A DNA stretch of 64,000 bases from Alistipes onderdonkii (GTDB taxonomy: Bacteria > Bacteroidota > Bacteroidia > Bacteroidales > Rikenellaceae), in contig NZ_CP102251.1 of NCBI RefSeq assembly GCF_025145285.1, forward strand, positions 992,001-1,056,000, in the 5' to 3' direction. A program made the translations under genes and the position numbers. Below, one piece after another: positions 1-8,763 of this stretch (positions are counted from its first letter, which is position 1; the number at the start of each line of letters is the position of its first letter). The notes beneath the pieces are model-generated. The model saw nothing but the letters and a program-made list of their open reading frames with translations. It searched no databases and had not been told where the DNA came from.

Positions 1-1
1 G

Positions 2-1438
2 CCACAGGAATCGCAGCAGATACAACTCCGCCTGACGCTCGACAAGGCGATCTATTCGGCGCAAAACCATTCGATCGCCGCGATGGTCGCCAAATATACG
101 TTTCTCTCCTCGTACTGGTCGTTCCGTTCCTACCAGGCAAGCCGGCTTCCGTCGCTCAACCTGAGCGGCGAGGTGCTGAGTTTCGACCGTTCGCTGCGCC
201 TGTTGCAGGATTACGACACCGGGGAGATGCGTTATCTGGAGAACTACAACCTGCAAAACACACTGGGGCTTGCCATCCAGCAGAATATCACCCTGACGGG
301 CGGCACCCTCAGGCTTTACTCGTCGCTCAACCGCCTCGACCAGTTCGCCCCCAAGGAGTCTAAATCCTATTATTCACAGCCCATCACGCTTTCCTACACC
401 CAGCCTCTCTTTGCCTACAACAGCTTCAAATGGAATAAGAAGATCGCCCCGAAAGAGTACGAACTGGCCAAACGCACCTACATCGAAGCCATGGAGGACA
501 TTACGGTGCAGGCCGTGAGCTACTATTTCAGCTTGCTGCTGAGCAAAACCAGGCATACCATCGCCGTCAAGAACTACGGCAATACCAAATCCCTCTATTC
601 CATAGCCGAAGAACGGCTCAAACTGGGGAGCATCACCAACGACGAGCTGCTCCAGTTGCAACTGCGCATGCTCAACGACAGCCTGGCGATCAACGACACG
701 GCACTGGCAGTCCGCGAGCAGCGCATGAGGTTCAACTCTTACCTGCGTTACAGCGAGAACGTCGATATAGACCCGGTGCTCGACGAGCAAATCCCCGCCA
801 TCGAGATCGACTATGTGACCGTACTGGACAAGGCGCTGGAAAACTCGTCGTTCAATGCCGGCAACCAACTGCGAGCGCTCAACGCCGAGGCAGGCATCGC
901 CCAGGCCAAGGCCGAACGGGGCGCTACGGCCACGATAAATGCCCGGTTCGGGTTGTCCCAAACCGGCGAAGAGTTCCGGACGGCCTATTCGAACCTGCTC
1001 GACCAGGAGGTCATCGGACTTCAGTTTTCCATCCCGCTTTTCGACTGGGGCATGGGCAAGGGCCGCGTCCGCATGGCCAAGGCGAGGGCCGACATGGTGC
1101 GCAACCAGATCGAGCAGGACGAAACCGATTACCGGCACACAATCTATACGCTCATCGAACAATTCCACAACCAGCGGAACCAATGCGTCGTGGCCGCCCG
1201 GGCACGGGAGGTCGCTGAAAGCCGCTATGCCATGGCGATGGAGAATTTCCGGCGGGGCACGGTGTCGGTTACGGACATGAATACGGCGCAGACCGAAAAA
1301 GACCAGGCCAGCCAGACCTACGTGTCGGCGCTGGCCGATTTCTGGAACTACTACTACTCGCTGCGCCGCAAAACCCTCTACGACTTCATTTCCCACACCG
1401 ATATCAGCGTCGAGTTCGACCGCCTCATCGAAGAATAA
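2..1438 (+). CDS. TolC family outer-membrane efflux protein (5' end outside window)
   Basis: Outer-membrane channel component of a tripartite efflux pump; TolC trimers form a beta-barrel plus periplasmic alpha-helical tunnel. The open frame runs back to base 2 without a stop, and the residues before the first in-window ATG (base 83) read LTLDKAIYSAQNHS, a typical start of the first TolC helical repeat, so the gene begins upstream and base 83 is not its start. About 478 codons are visible. Two long helical stretches, the second with AKAERGATATINARFGLSQT and a SIPLFDWGMGKGRVRMAKA segment, match the duplicated outer membrane efflux protein repeat. It is followed after 8 bases by a HlyD-type adaptor and then two RND permeases, which fixes its role. 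Substrate unknown. Confidence 0.9.
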   Translation, partial: PQESQQIQLRLTLDKAIYSAQNHSIAAMVAKYTFLSSYWSFRSYQASRLPSLNLSGEVLSFDRSLRLLQDYDTGEMRYLENYNLQNTLGLAIQQNITLTGGTLRLYSSLNRLDQFAPKESKSYYSQPITLSYTQPLFAYNSFKWNKKIAPKEYELAKRTYIEAMEDITVQAVSYYFSLLLSKTRHTIAVKNYGNTKSLYSIAEERLKLGSITNDELLQLQLRMLNDSLAINDTALAVREQRMRFNSYLRYSENVDIDPVLDEQIPAIEIDYVTVLDKALENSSFNAGNQLRALNAEAGIAQAKAERGATATINARFGLSQTGEEFRTAYSNLLDQEVIGLQFSIPLFDWGMGKGRVRMAKARADMVRNQIEQDETDYRHTIYTLIEQFHNQRNQCVVAARAREVAESRYAMAMENFRRGTVSVTDMNTAQTEKDQASQTYVSALADFWNYYYSLRRKTLYDFISHTDISVEFDRLIEE

Positions 1439-1446
1439 CCCTTGCC

Positions 1447-2523
1447 ATGAAACAACACTACCTTTATCTGCTTTGTGCAGCGCTCCTCGCGGGCTGCGGC
1501 AAAACGAAGAACGCAAAGACCGATGCGGCACAGGATCGCATGCAGCACCGTATCGAACACAACGAAGTCACGGTGGATACGCTGCAAAGGCGCGACTTCA
1601 TGCGGGAGCTGATCAGCAACGGACGGCTGGCAGCCTCGAAGCGCAGCACGCTCTCCTTCGAGGTTTCGGGGACAATCGCGGCGATCGATGCGAAGAACGG
1701 ATCCCGCGTAGGCGCCGGGGAGCCGATCGCCCGCATCGATACGAGCGACTACGCCCTTCAGCTGCACAAGGCGCAGCTGGCATTGGACAAGGCGCGGCTG
1801 GGGTTTTACGACGTATTGGTCGGACAGGGGTATCAGGCCGGCGACACGGTCACCCCTCCGGCCGGGGTCATGCAGCTGGCACGCATCCGCTCGGGGTATG
1901 CCGATGCCACGGCATCGCTGCTCAGCGCCCGCCGCAGCCTGGCTCACTGTACCCTGCGGGCTCCCTTTGCGGGAAAGGTCGCCGATGTGGAACAACAGGT
2001 CTATGAGAAATCGAAAGGCGAATTCTGCACCCTGTTGGACGACAGCCGGCTGAACGTCCGCTTCTCTGTCCTCGAATCCGAATACGGGCTGCTCAGCCCG
2101 GGGCAGGAGATCGGCGTCAGCCCGTTCGCCGACCTGCGCAAGGAGGTGAAAGGACGCATTACGGCGATCAACCCTTCGGTCGATGTGCACGGACAGGTGC
2201 AGGTCGATGCCGAGGTCGTCAACGACGGCACGCTGGCCGACGGGATGAACGTCCGGGTGGCTGTGCGGCAAAAGGTGCCTGGGCAACTGGTCGTGCCGAA
2301 GAGCGCGGTGGTCATCCGCGACAATCTCGAGGTACTCTTCCGCTACAAAGACGGCCGGGCGCAATGGACTTACGTACATACTTCGCTGGCCAACAGCCGG
2401 GAGTATGTGGTCGAAGCGAATCTGGATCGCGGGGCGGAGCTCAACCCCGGCGACCTGGTGATCGTCTCGGGGAACCTGAATCTGGCCGACGGCTCGGAGG
2501 TCTCGCTCGGCAGGGAACAATAA
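1447..2523 (+). CDS. RND efflux periplasmic adaptor (HlyD/MFP family) lipoprotein
   Basis: Membrane fusion protein linking the inner-membrane RND permease to the TolC-like channel. It is 358 aa. The N-terminus is a lipoprotein signal with lipobox LLAGC, giving lipidation at Cys17. Residues about 60-100 contain the first half of the biotinyl-lipoyl-like domain (SFEVSGTIAAIDAKNGSRV), followed by a short helical hairpin (about 100-150), the second lipoyl half (LRAPFAGKVADVEQQVYE), and beta-barrel and membrane-proximal domains to the end. This order is that of MexA/AcrA-type adaptors. It starts 8 bases after the TolC gene and ends 10 bases before the first permease, so the genes are almost certainly cotranscribed. 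Confidence 0.9.
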   Translation: MKQHYLYLLCAALLAGCGKTKNAKTDAAQDRMQHRIEHNEVTVDTLQRRDFMRELISNGRLAASKRSTLSFEVSGTIAAIDAKNGSRVGAGEPIARIDTSDYALQLHKAQLALDKARLGFYDVLVGQGYQAGDTVTPPAGVMQLARIRSGYADATASLLSARRSLAHCTLRAPFAGKVADVEQQVYEKSKGEFCTLLDDSRLNVRFSVLESEYGLLSPGQEIGVSPFADLRKEVKGRITAINPSVDVHGQVQVDAEVVNDGTLADGMNVRVAVRQKVPGQLVVPKSAVVIRDNLEVLFRYKDGRAQWTYVHTSLANSREYVVEANLDRGAELNPGDLVIVSGNLNLADGSEVSLGREQ

Positions 2524-2533
2524 CACCGCACCC

Positions 2534-5500
2534 ATGTTACGCAAACTTCTCGACCGGCCTATCGCCGTGACGATGATCGCCGTCGTCCTGCTCATCCTGG
2601 GCATTGTCAGCAGCCGCCTGCTGCCTGTGTCGCTCGTGCCGGACGTCGACGCGCCGTATATCACGGTGCAGATCCCCGCACAGGGGCTTTCGGCCCGGCA
2701 GCTGGATGAAACCGTCATCACCCCGCTGCGGCAACAACTCATCCAGTTGTCGCAGTTGACCGACCTGCGCAGCGAGGCCCGCGAAGGAAACGGCATTATC
2801 CGCCTGACCTTCGAACAGGGCTCGGACATCGACTACCTGTTCATCGAAGTGAACGAGAAGATCGACCGTTCGACGACCTCCCTGCCCCGCGACGTGGAGC
2901 GCCCGAAGGTAATCAAGGCGAGCGTCACCGACATCCCGGCCTTCTATATCAACCTCACCGTACGGGGGGATCAACCGACCGGGCACCGGGACGAACGGCA
3001 TCCCGTATCCGACCGGTTCGCGGCGCTGAGCCGTTTTGCCTCGCAGGTCATCACCAAACGCATCGAGCAGTTGCCCGAGGTAGCCATGGTCGACCTGAGC
3101 GGCACCGTTGCCCCGGAACTGCTGGTTATCCCCGACGAGGCGAAACTCCGCCAGGCGGGCATCACCATGGCCGCCGTCGAGGGGGCGCTGCGCCGGGCGA
3201 ACGTAACGCTGGGGAGCCTTGTCATCCGGGACGGGGAATACCAGTACAACGTGAAATTCCAGTCGGCGATAAACGGCCGGAAGGATATAGAGGATATTTT
3301 TCTGAAAATCAACGGCCGGTTGTTCCGCCTCAAAGAACTGGCCACGATCGTCGAGCACCCCCGCAAACGGCAGGGCATGGTATTTTCGGACGGCCGCAAC
3401 ACCGTGTCGCTGGCGGTCGTCAAGCAGGCGGATGCCCGCATGTCGAAGCTCAAGGACGAGCTCGACAAGCAACTCCGGCAGTTCCGCTACGACTATCCGG
3501 ACGTGGAGTTCACCGTCACGCGCGACCAGACCGAACTGCTCGACTATTCGATTTCGAACCTGATAAACAACATCATCACGGGGGCATTGCTGGCCTGCGT
3601 CATCATCTTCTTTTTCATGCGCGACATGAAGTCGCCGATGCTGGTGATCCTGACCATTCCCGTGACGCTGATCATCTCGATCCTGGTTTTCTACCTGTTG
3701 CATATCTCGATCAACATCATCTCCCTGTCGGGACTGGTGCTGGGCATCGGTATGATGGTCGACAATTCGATCATCGTCATCGACAACATCACAGCCCGCT
3801 GGATACGCGGGGAGCAGCTGGCCGGGGCCGTCACGCAGGGCACCAAGGAAGTCATGGTTCCTATGCTGTCGTCCGTGCTGACGACCTGCGCGGTATTCGT
3901 CCCGCTGATCTTCCTCAACGGCATGGCCGGGGCGCTCTTCTACGACCAGGCCATGGCCGTAGCCATCACGCTGTTCGTCGCCTACGGGGTCTCCGTCACG
4001 TTACTGCCGGTTTATTACCGCTGGTGGTACAGCCGGCAGCAGGCTTTCCGGCCTACGCCGTGGCTCGCGTTCTTCTCCTTCGACCGGGTCATCGACGGGT
4101 ACGACGCCATCCTGAAATGGTTTTTCCGCCGCCGCGGGCTGATGTGGGGTATTTATGCGATCTCGATACTGGGGCTTGCACTCCTCTTCCGGAGCATCGA
4201 CAAGGAGCGGCTGCCGGCGATGACCTACAGCGACATGTTAGTCCGCATCGACTGGAACGACCGCATCTCGGCCGAAGAGAATGCACGCAGGACGGAAAAC
4301 CTCGTCGCCTCGCTGGGTGACCGCATTCTCCAATCCACGGTCATGGCGGGCGTCCAGCAGTTTGTCCTTTCGCACACCGAGGAGAACGGAGTGGCCGAGG
4401 CGACGGTCTACCTCAAGTGCCATGAACCGGACGACGTGGCACCCGTTCAGGATGCCATCCGCGGCTATCTGGCGGAGAACGCCCCTGTGGCCCGCTGTTC
4501 GTTCGGCGTTTCGGGCAACGTCTTCGACATGATCTTCGCCGAGCGTGAAGCCGTGCTCACCGCACGCCTGCGCTCGACGACCGGGCACAGTGCCGACCCG
4601 GAACAGTTGCAGCAGCTGCTCGACCGCATACAGGATACGCTGCCCGGGCAGGAAATCCCGCCGGTCGCCATGCAGGAGGACATCCTCTACATCGCACAAC
4701 CCGAACAGATGGCGTTGTACGGCGTGACCTACAACGACCTCATAGCCACGCTGCGCAATGCGCTCAACGAGAATACGCTCTTCACGGTCACTACGGGCGA
4801 TGAATCGCTGCCGGTGGTGATCGGCAACGACCTGCGCAGTCTGGACGATCTGCTCGGCAATACGTTCATCCGCACCACCGAGGCCGAAATCCCGGTCGGC
4901 ATCCTGATGCGCCAGACAATGACCCGCGACCTGAAGCACGTTGTGGCCGGAGCCGAGGGTAACTATTACCCGCTCGACCTCGCACCCCGGGCCAAGGATG
5001 TCCCGGCCGTCATCGGCGCGATCCGGGGCTGTGTGGCGGAAGACGAACATTTCGAGGTGAGCTTCAGCGGCAGCTATTTCTCGAACCGCGGCATGGTGGG
5101 GCAGCTCATCGGGGTGCTTGCCGTGGCCCTGCTGCTGCTTTTCTTCATCCTGGCTGCACAGTTCGAATCGCTCGTCCAGCCATGGATCATCCTCTCGGAA
5201 ATCGTCATCGACCTTTTCGGGGCACTCGTCGTCCTCTGGGTATTCGGGCAGACGCTCAACCTGATGTCGATGATCGGGCTGATCGTGGTCTGCGGCATCG
5301 TGATCAACGACTCGATCCTCAAGATCGACACCATCAATACGCTGCGACGGGAGGGCATGGCGCTCAAACACGCCATCATGGAGGCCGGGCGGCGGCGCCT
5401 GAAAGCCATCGTCATGACCTCGCTCACGACGATCCTGGCCGTAGCGCCGTTCCTGTCCCACGGCGACATGGGTTCCGACCTACAGCTCCCGATGTCGCTG

Positions 5501-5590
5501 ACCATCATCAGCGGCATGATTGTGGGTACGCTGGTGAGCGTATTCTTCATCCCGCTGGCCTATTACGAGATTTACAGACCCCGCCGATGA
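2534..5590 (+). CDS. RND efflux transporter permease subunit, first of a tandem pair
   Basis: Inner-membrane proton-driven efflux pump of the AcrB/MdtB superfamily, 1018 aa, normal length. TM1 lies at about residues 8-28 (AVTMIAVVLLILGIVSS), followed by the porter domain, TM2-7 (about 335-540), the second porter domain, and TM8-12 (about 855-1010). The proton-relay region of TM4 reads GIGMMVDNSIIVIDN, so one of the two AcrB aspartates (position 407) is kept and the second is Asn, as in many HAE-type pumps. TM10 reads GIVINDSILKID. The last four bases overlap the start of the second permease (ATGA), which implies translational coupling. Such paired permeases suggest a heteromeric pump comparable to MdtBC; that is inference. 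Confidence 0.92.
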   Translation: MLRKLLDRPIAVTMIAVVLLILGIVSSRLLPVSLVPDVDAPYITVQIPAQGLSARQLDETVITPLRQQLIQLSQLTDLRSEAREGNGIIRLTFEQGSDIDYLFIEVNEKIDRSTTSLPRDVERPKVIKASVTDIPAFYINLTVRGDQPTGHRDERHPVSDRFAALSRFASQVITKRIEQLPEVAMVDLSGTVAPELLVIPDEAKLRQAGITMAAVEGALRRANVTLGSLVIRDGEYQYNVKFQSAINGRKDIEDIFLKINGRLFRLKELATIVEHPRKRQGMVFSDGRNTVSLAVVKQADARMSKLKDELDKQLRQFRYDYPDVEFTVTRDQTELLDYSISNLINNIITGALLACVIIFFFMRDMKSPMLVILTIPVTLIISILVFYLLHISINIISLSGLVLGIGMMVDNSIIVIDNITARWIRGEQLAGAVTQGTKEVMVPMLSSVLTTCAVFVPLIFLNGMAGALFYDQAMAVAITLFVAYGVSVTLLPVYYRWWYSRQQAFRPTPWLAFFSFDRVIDGYDAILKWFFRRRGLMWGIYAISILGLALLFRSIDKERLPAMTYSDMLVRIDWNDRISAEENARRTENLVASLGDRILQSTVMAGVQQFVLSHTEENGVAEATVYLKCHEPDDVAPVQDAIRGYLAENAPVARCSFGVSGNVFDMIFAEREAVLTARLRSTTGHSADPEQLQQLLDRIQDTLPGQEIPPVAMQEDILYIAQPEQMALYGVTYNDLIATLRNALNENTLFTVTTGDESLPVVIGNDLRSLDDLLGNTFIRTTEAEIPVGILMRQTMTRDLKHVVAGAEGNYYPLDLAPRAKDVPAVIGAIRGCVAEDEHFEVSFSGSYFSNRGMVGQLIGVLAVALLLLFFILAAQFESLVQPWIILSEIVIDLFGALVVLWVFGQTLNLMSMIGLIVVCGIVINDSILKIDTINTLRREGMALKHAIMEAGRRRLKAIVMTSLTTILAVAPFLSHGDMGSDLQLPMSLTIISGMIVGTLVSVFFIPLAYYEIYRPRR

Positions 5591-8500
5591 ACGTCCCGCG
5601 CCCCATATCCCCGTCGCGGAGAGGGATCCCCGCATTTTCGGTGCTGCTGATCATGGCGGCGCTGGCGGTCATCGGGGCGGCCATGCTGCCCATGCTCAAT
5701 ATCCAGTATACGCCGTCGGCAGCCGAGCGGAGGATCGACCTCTATTTCTCATGGCCGGATGCCTCGGCACGCCTGATCGAGCAGAGCGCCACCTCGCGTA
5801 TCGAAGGCGCCATGTCGACCGTCGCGGGGTGCGAGAACGTCTCTTCCCGTTCGGCCAAAGGCTACGGCAACATCTCGGTCGCATTCCGCAAGGGAACGGA
5901 TATGGAAGCCGCCCGCTTCGAGGTCGCATCGGCGATCCGGAATCTCTATGCCAAATTGCCGCAGGAAATCTCCTATCCCTATATTTCACTCGCCGCCTCC
6001 GGCAGCCGCGAATCCGAGACGCTGGTCTATACGATCAAGGCCGACCTGCCCTCCGAACGCATCGAAGAGTATGTGACGGCCCACGTCTCGACCCCGCTGT
6101 CGCAGGTCGAGGGGGTCGGGCGGGTCGTGTTGTCGGGTGTCACCCCCTTCGAATGGGTCGTCACGTTCGACCCCAAGGCAATGGAGGCCGCCGGGATCAC
6201 GGCCACGGATCTCGCCCTGGCATTCCGGAATTATTTCCGCAGCGACGTGGTCGGGATGACGACGCTCCCGCAAGCCGACGGCAGCGAGCGGAGCGTCGTA
6301 CTGAAGCTCCGCAACCGTGCCGGGCTCGACTTCGGGGATATTCCCGTCGCGCACCGCAACGGCCGCATCTACTACCTGCGCGATTTCGCCACTGCACGCT
6401 GGCGCGAAGCGCTCCCGGCGAGCTATTTCCGCATCAACGGCCTCAATACGATCAACCTCTCGGTGGTCGGCGAGCCTCACACGAACATCCTTCAGGTCGC
6501 CTCTTCGGTCAAGGCGGAGATGCAGCGCCTTCAAGCCTCCTTCCCGGCCGAACTGTCCGCGACGCTGACCTACGACGCTTCGCAGTACGTCTCGGGGGAA
6601 CTGCATAAAATCTACCTCCGCACGCTGCTCTGCGTAGCCATCCTGCTGTTGTTCGTCTATCTGGTCAGCCGGGATTTCCGCTACCTGCTGATCATCACGG
6701 TAACGCTCGTGGTCAATATCCTGATCGCCGTGGTTTTCTATAACCTGCTCCGGCTGGACATCCATATCTATACGCTCGCCGGGATTACAGTCTCGCTGGG
6801 TATCATCATCGACACGTCGATCATCATGGTCGACCATTACAGCTACTACCGCGACCGCCGGGTATTCGTCTCCATCCTCGGAGCGCTGCTGACGACAATC
6901 GGCGCGTTGGGAATCGTCTGGCTGCTGCCCGAAGAGCAGCAGGCCAACCTGACTGACTTTTCACTGGTGATCGTCGTCAACCTGGCCGTATCCCTGCTCA
7001 TCGCGCTGCTGTTCGTGCCGTCGTTGCTCGATAAATTTCCGCTGAGGCGCAGCATGACGGTGTCGTCCGTGCGCCGGCGAAGGCTCATCGTGCGGTTTTC
7101 ACACGGGTATGGGCGGTTCATCGCCTGGGGGCGCAGGCACCGCTGGATCTTCATCGCGGCACTGGTCTGGGGGTTCGGCATCCCGACATTCCTGCTGCCG
7201 GACAAGATCGCCGAAGGCAAGGACGGGAAGCCCTCGGCATGGGCCAACGCCTACAACAGCGTCATGGGAAGCCAGGCTGTCTCCGAGCACCGGCTCCAGA
7301 TCGACAAAGTCTTCGGGTCGTCGCTGCACCTGTTCCGCACCGCGACCAACCGGTACAATAATTTCCGCACGCCGGAACAAAAACGCCTTTATGTCAACGC
7401 GGGAATGGCCGAAGGGTGTACCGTCCAGCAGCTCAACGAGGTTGTGCGGCATATGGAAAACTACATCAGCCGTTTCGACCAGGTCGACATGTTCCGCACG
7501 CGCATTACCTCCTACGACAATGCGCAAATCGAGATCACGTTCAAACCCGAATTCGAAAACGGCCCGTTCCCGGCGATGCTCAAACAGGAGCTCACCTCCG
7601 CGGCGATCAATTTCGGCGGTGCGACCTGGTACATCCGGGGCATCGACGACAACTCGTTCAACAACAACGTCGTCAACAACTACCGCTCGAACCAGTTTCG
7701 GCTCAAAGGCTACAATTACGACCAGCTGTCGGCCTATGCCGATGCCCTGATCGACTCCCTGTCCCGCAACCGCCGCGTCTCCAACCCCGAAATAATGGAC
7801 GGTAACGCCTGGTCGCTGCCCCACAACGAATTCAACATCCGCTACGACGGCGAGCGAATCGCCGCCGCAGGGCTCGATGTGGCCGACTATTACGGGATTC
7901 TCAGCACGATGCTCTTCAAAGAGCGGCTGTCGCCGGTTTATACCGGCGAGGAACTCCAGCAGGTCGTGCTCGAATCGGGCGACCGCGACCGCTTCGACCG
8001 CTGGCATGTGGCCAATGCCCAGGTGCGCCTCGGCTCGCGGCAAACGAAGCTCTCGGCAGTCGGTTCCATCGAAAAACAGCGTACGGGCGTCTCCATCCGC
8101 CGCGACAGGCAGTCGTACCAGATATTGGTCGGGTACGATTTCATCGGCTCGTACGAACTGGGGCGACGGCTGATCGAACGTACCGTCAAGCAATTCAACG
8201 AGGAGATCCTGCCCATCGGGTTCCGGGCCGACTCGCCGTCGTCCGGATTCTGGCAGGAGGAGAAACAACAGCAGGTGTGGCTCATCCTGCTGGTCGTGGC
8301 GATAATATACAGCATGTGCGCCGTCATCTTCGAATCCCTGCGCAAACCCGTCGTAATCATCCTGATGATCCCCATCTCGTTCATCGGGGTGTTCCTCACG
8401 TTCGGCTGGTCGGATTTCGTCTTCGACCAGGGCGGGTTCGCCGCTTTCGTCCTCTTGTGCGGCATTGTCGTCAACGCCGGCATCTACCTGATCAACGAGC

Positions 8501-8763
8501 AGAACAACTGGGCCGATGTTTCGCACCAGCACGGGATCCGGCTCTACCTGAAGGCGTATAACCACAAGATCATTCCCATCATGCTCACCATCGTGTCGAC
8601 CGTGCTGGGCTTGGTGCCCTTCCTGTACGACGGCCCCGAGGAGGTTTTCTGGTTCGCATTCGCCATGGCCGCCATCAGCGGGACGTTGTTCTCGATCGTA
8701 GCGCTGGTCGTCTATCTGCCGATCTTCCTGCCGATGGGTCGTAAAACCGGCAACCTGTCATGA
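5587..8763 (+). CDS. RND efflux transporter permease subunit, second of a tandem pair
   Basis: A second, more divergent RND permease, 1058 aa from the ATG at 5587. The frame stays open far upstream inside the previous gene, but the start at 5587 is chosen because it overlaps the preceding stop as ATGA and is followed at once by a basic stretch and TM1 (GIPAFSVLLIMAALAVIGAAM). The porter domains and two six-helix bundles are recognisable; TM4 has SLGIIIDTSIIMVDHY and TM10 has GIVVNAGIYLINEQNN. It differs strongly from the first permease, so it is not a recent duplicate. The stop overlaps the next gene's start by four bases. It probably acts with the upstream adaptor and channel as one pump. 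Confidence 0.88.
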   Translation: MNVPRPISPSRRGIPAFSVLLIMAALAVIGAAMLPMLNIQYTPSAAERRIDLYFSWPDASARLIEQSATSRIEGAMSTVAGCENVSSRSAKGYGNISVAFRKGTDMEAARFEVASAIRNLYAKLPQEISYPYISLAASGSRESETLVYTIKADLPSERIEEYVTAHVSTPLSQVEGVGRVVLSGVTPFEWVVTFDPKAMEAAGITATDLALAFRNYFRSDVVGMTTLPQADGSERSVVLKLRNRAGLDFGDIPVAHRNGRIYYLRDFATARWREALPASYFRINGLNTINLSVVGEPHTNILQVASSVKAEMQRLQASFPAELSATLTYDASQYVSGELHKIYLRTLLCVAILLLFVYLVSRDFRYLLIITVTLVVNILIAVVFYNLLRLDIHIYTLAGITVSLGIIIDTSIIMVDHYSYYRDRRVFVSILGALLTTIGALGIVWLLPEEQQANLTDFSLVIVVNLAVSLLIALLFVPSLLDKFPLRRSMTVSSVRRRRLIVRFSHGYGRFIAWGRRHRWIFIAALVWGFGIPTFLLPDKIAEGKDGKPSAWANAYNSVMGSQAVSEHRLQIDKVFGSSLHLFRTATNRYNNFRTPEQKRLYVNAGMAEGCTVQQLNEVVRHMENYISRFDQVDMFRTRITSYDNAQIEITFKPEFENGPFPAMLKQELTSAAINFGGATWYIRGIDDNSFNNNVVNNYRSNQFRLKGYNYDQLSAYADALIDSLSRNRRVSNPEIMDGNAWSLPHNEFNIRYDGERIAAAGLDVADYYGILSTMLFKERLSPVYTGEELQQVVLESGDRDRFDRWHVANAQVRLGSRQTKLSAVGSIEKQRTGVSIRRDRQSYQILVGYDFIGSYELGRRLIERTVKQFNEEILPIGFRADSPSSGFWQEEKQQQVWLILLVVAIIYSMCAVIFESLRKPVVIILMIPISFIGVFLTFGWSDFVFDQGGFAAFVLLCGIVVNAGIYLINEQNNWADVSHQHGIRLYLKAYNHKIIPIMLTIVSTVLGLVPFLYDGPEEVFWFAFAMAAISGTLFSIVALVVYLPIFLPMGRKTGNLS

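Noticed and set aside
5182..5586. Upstream extension of the second RND permease into the first
   Set aside because: The extra residues are out-of-frame translation of the first permease; the ATGA start at 5587 leads directly into TM1.
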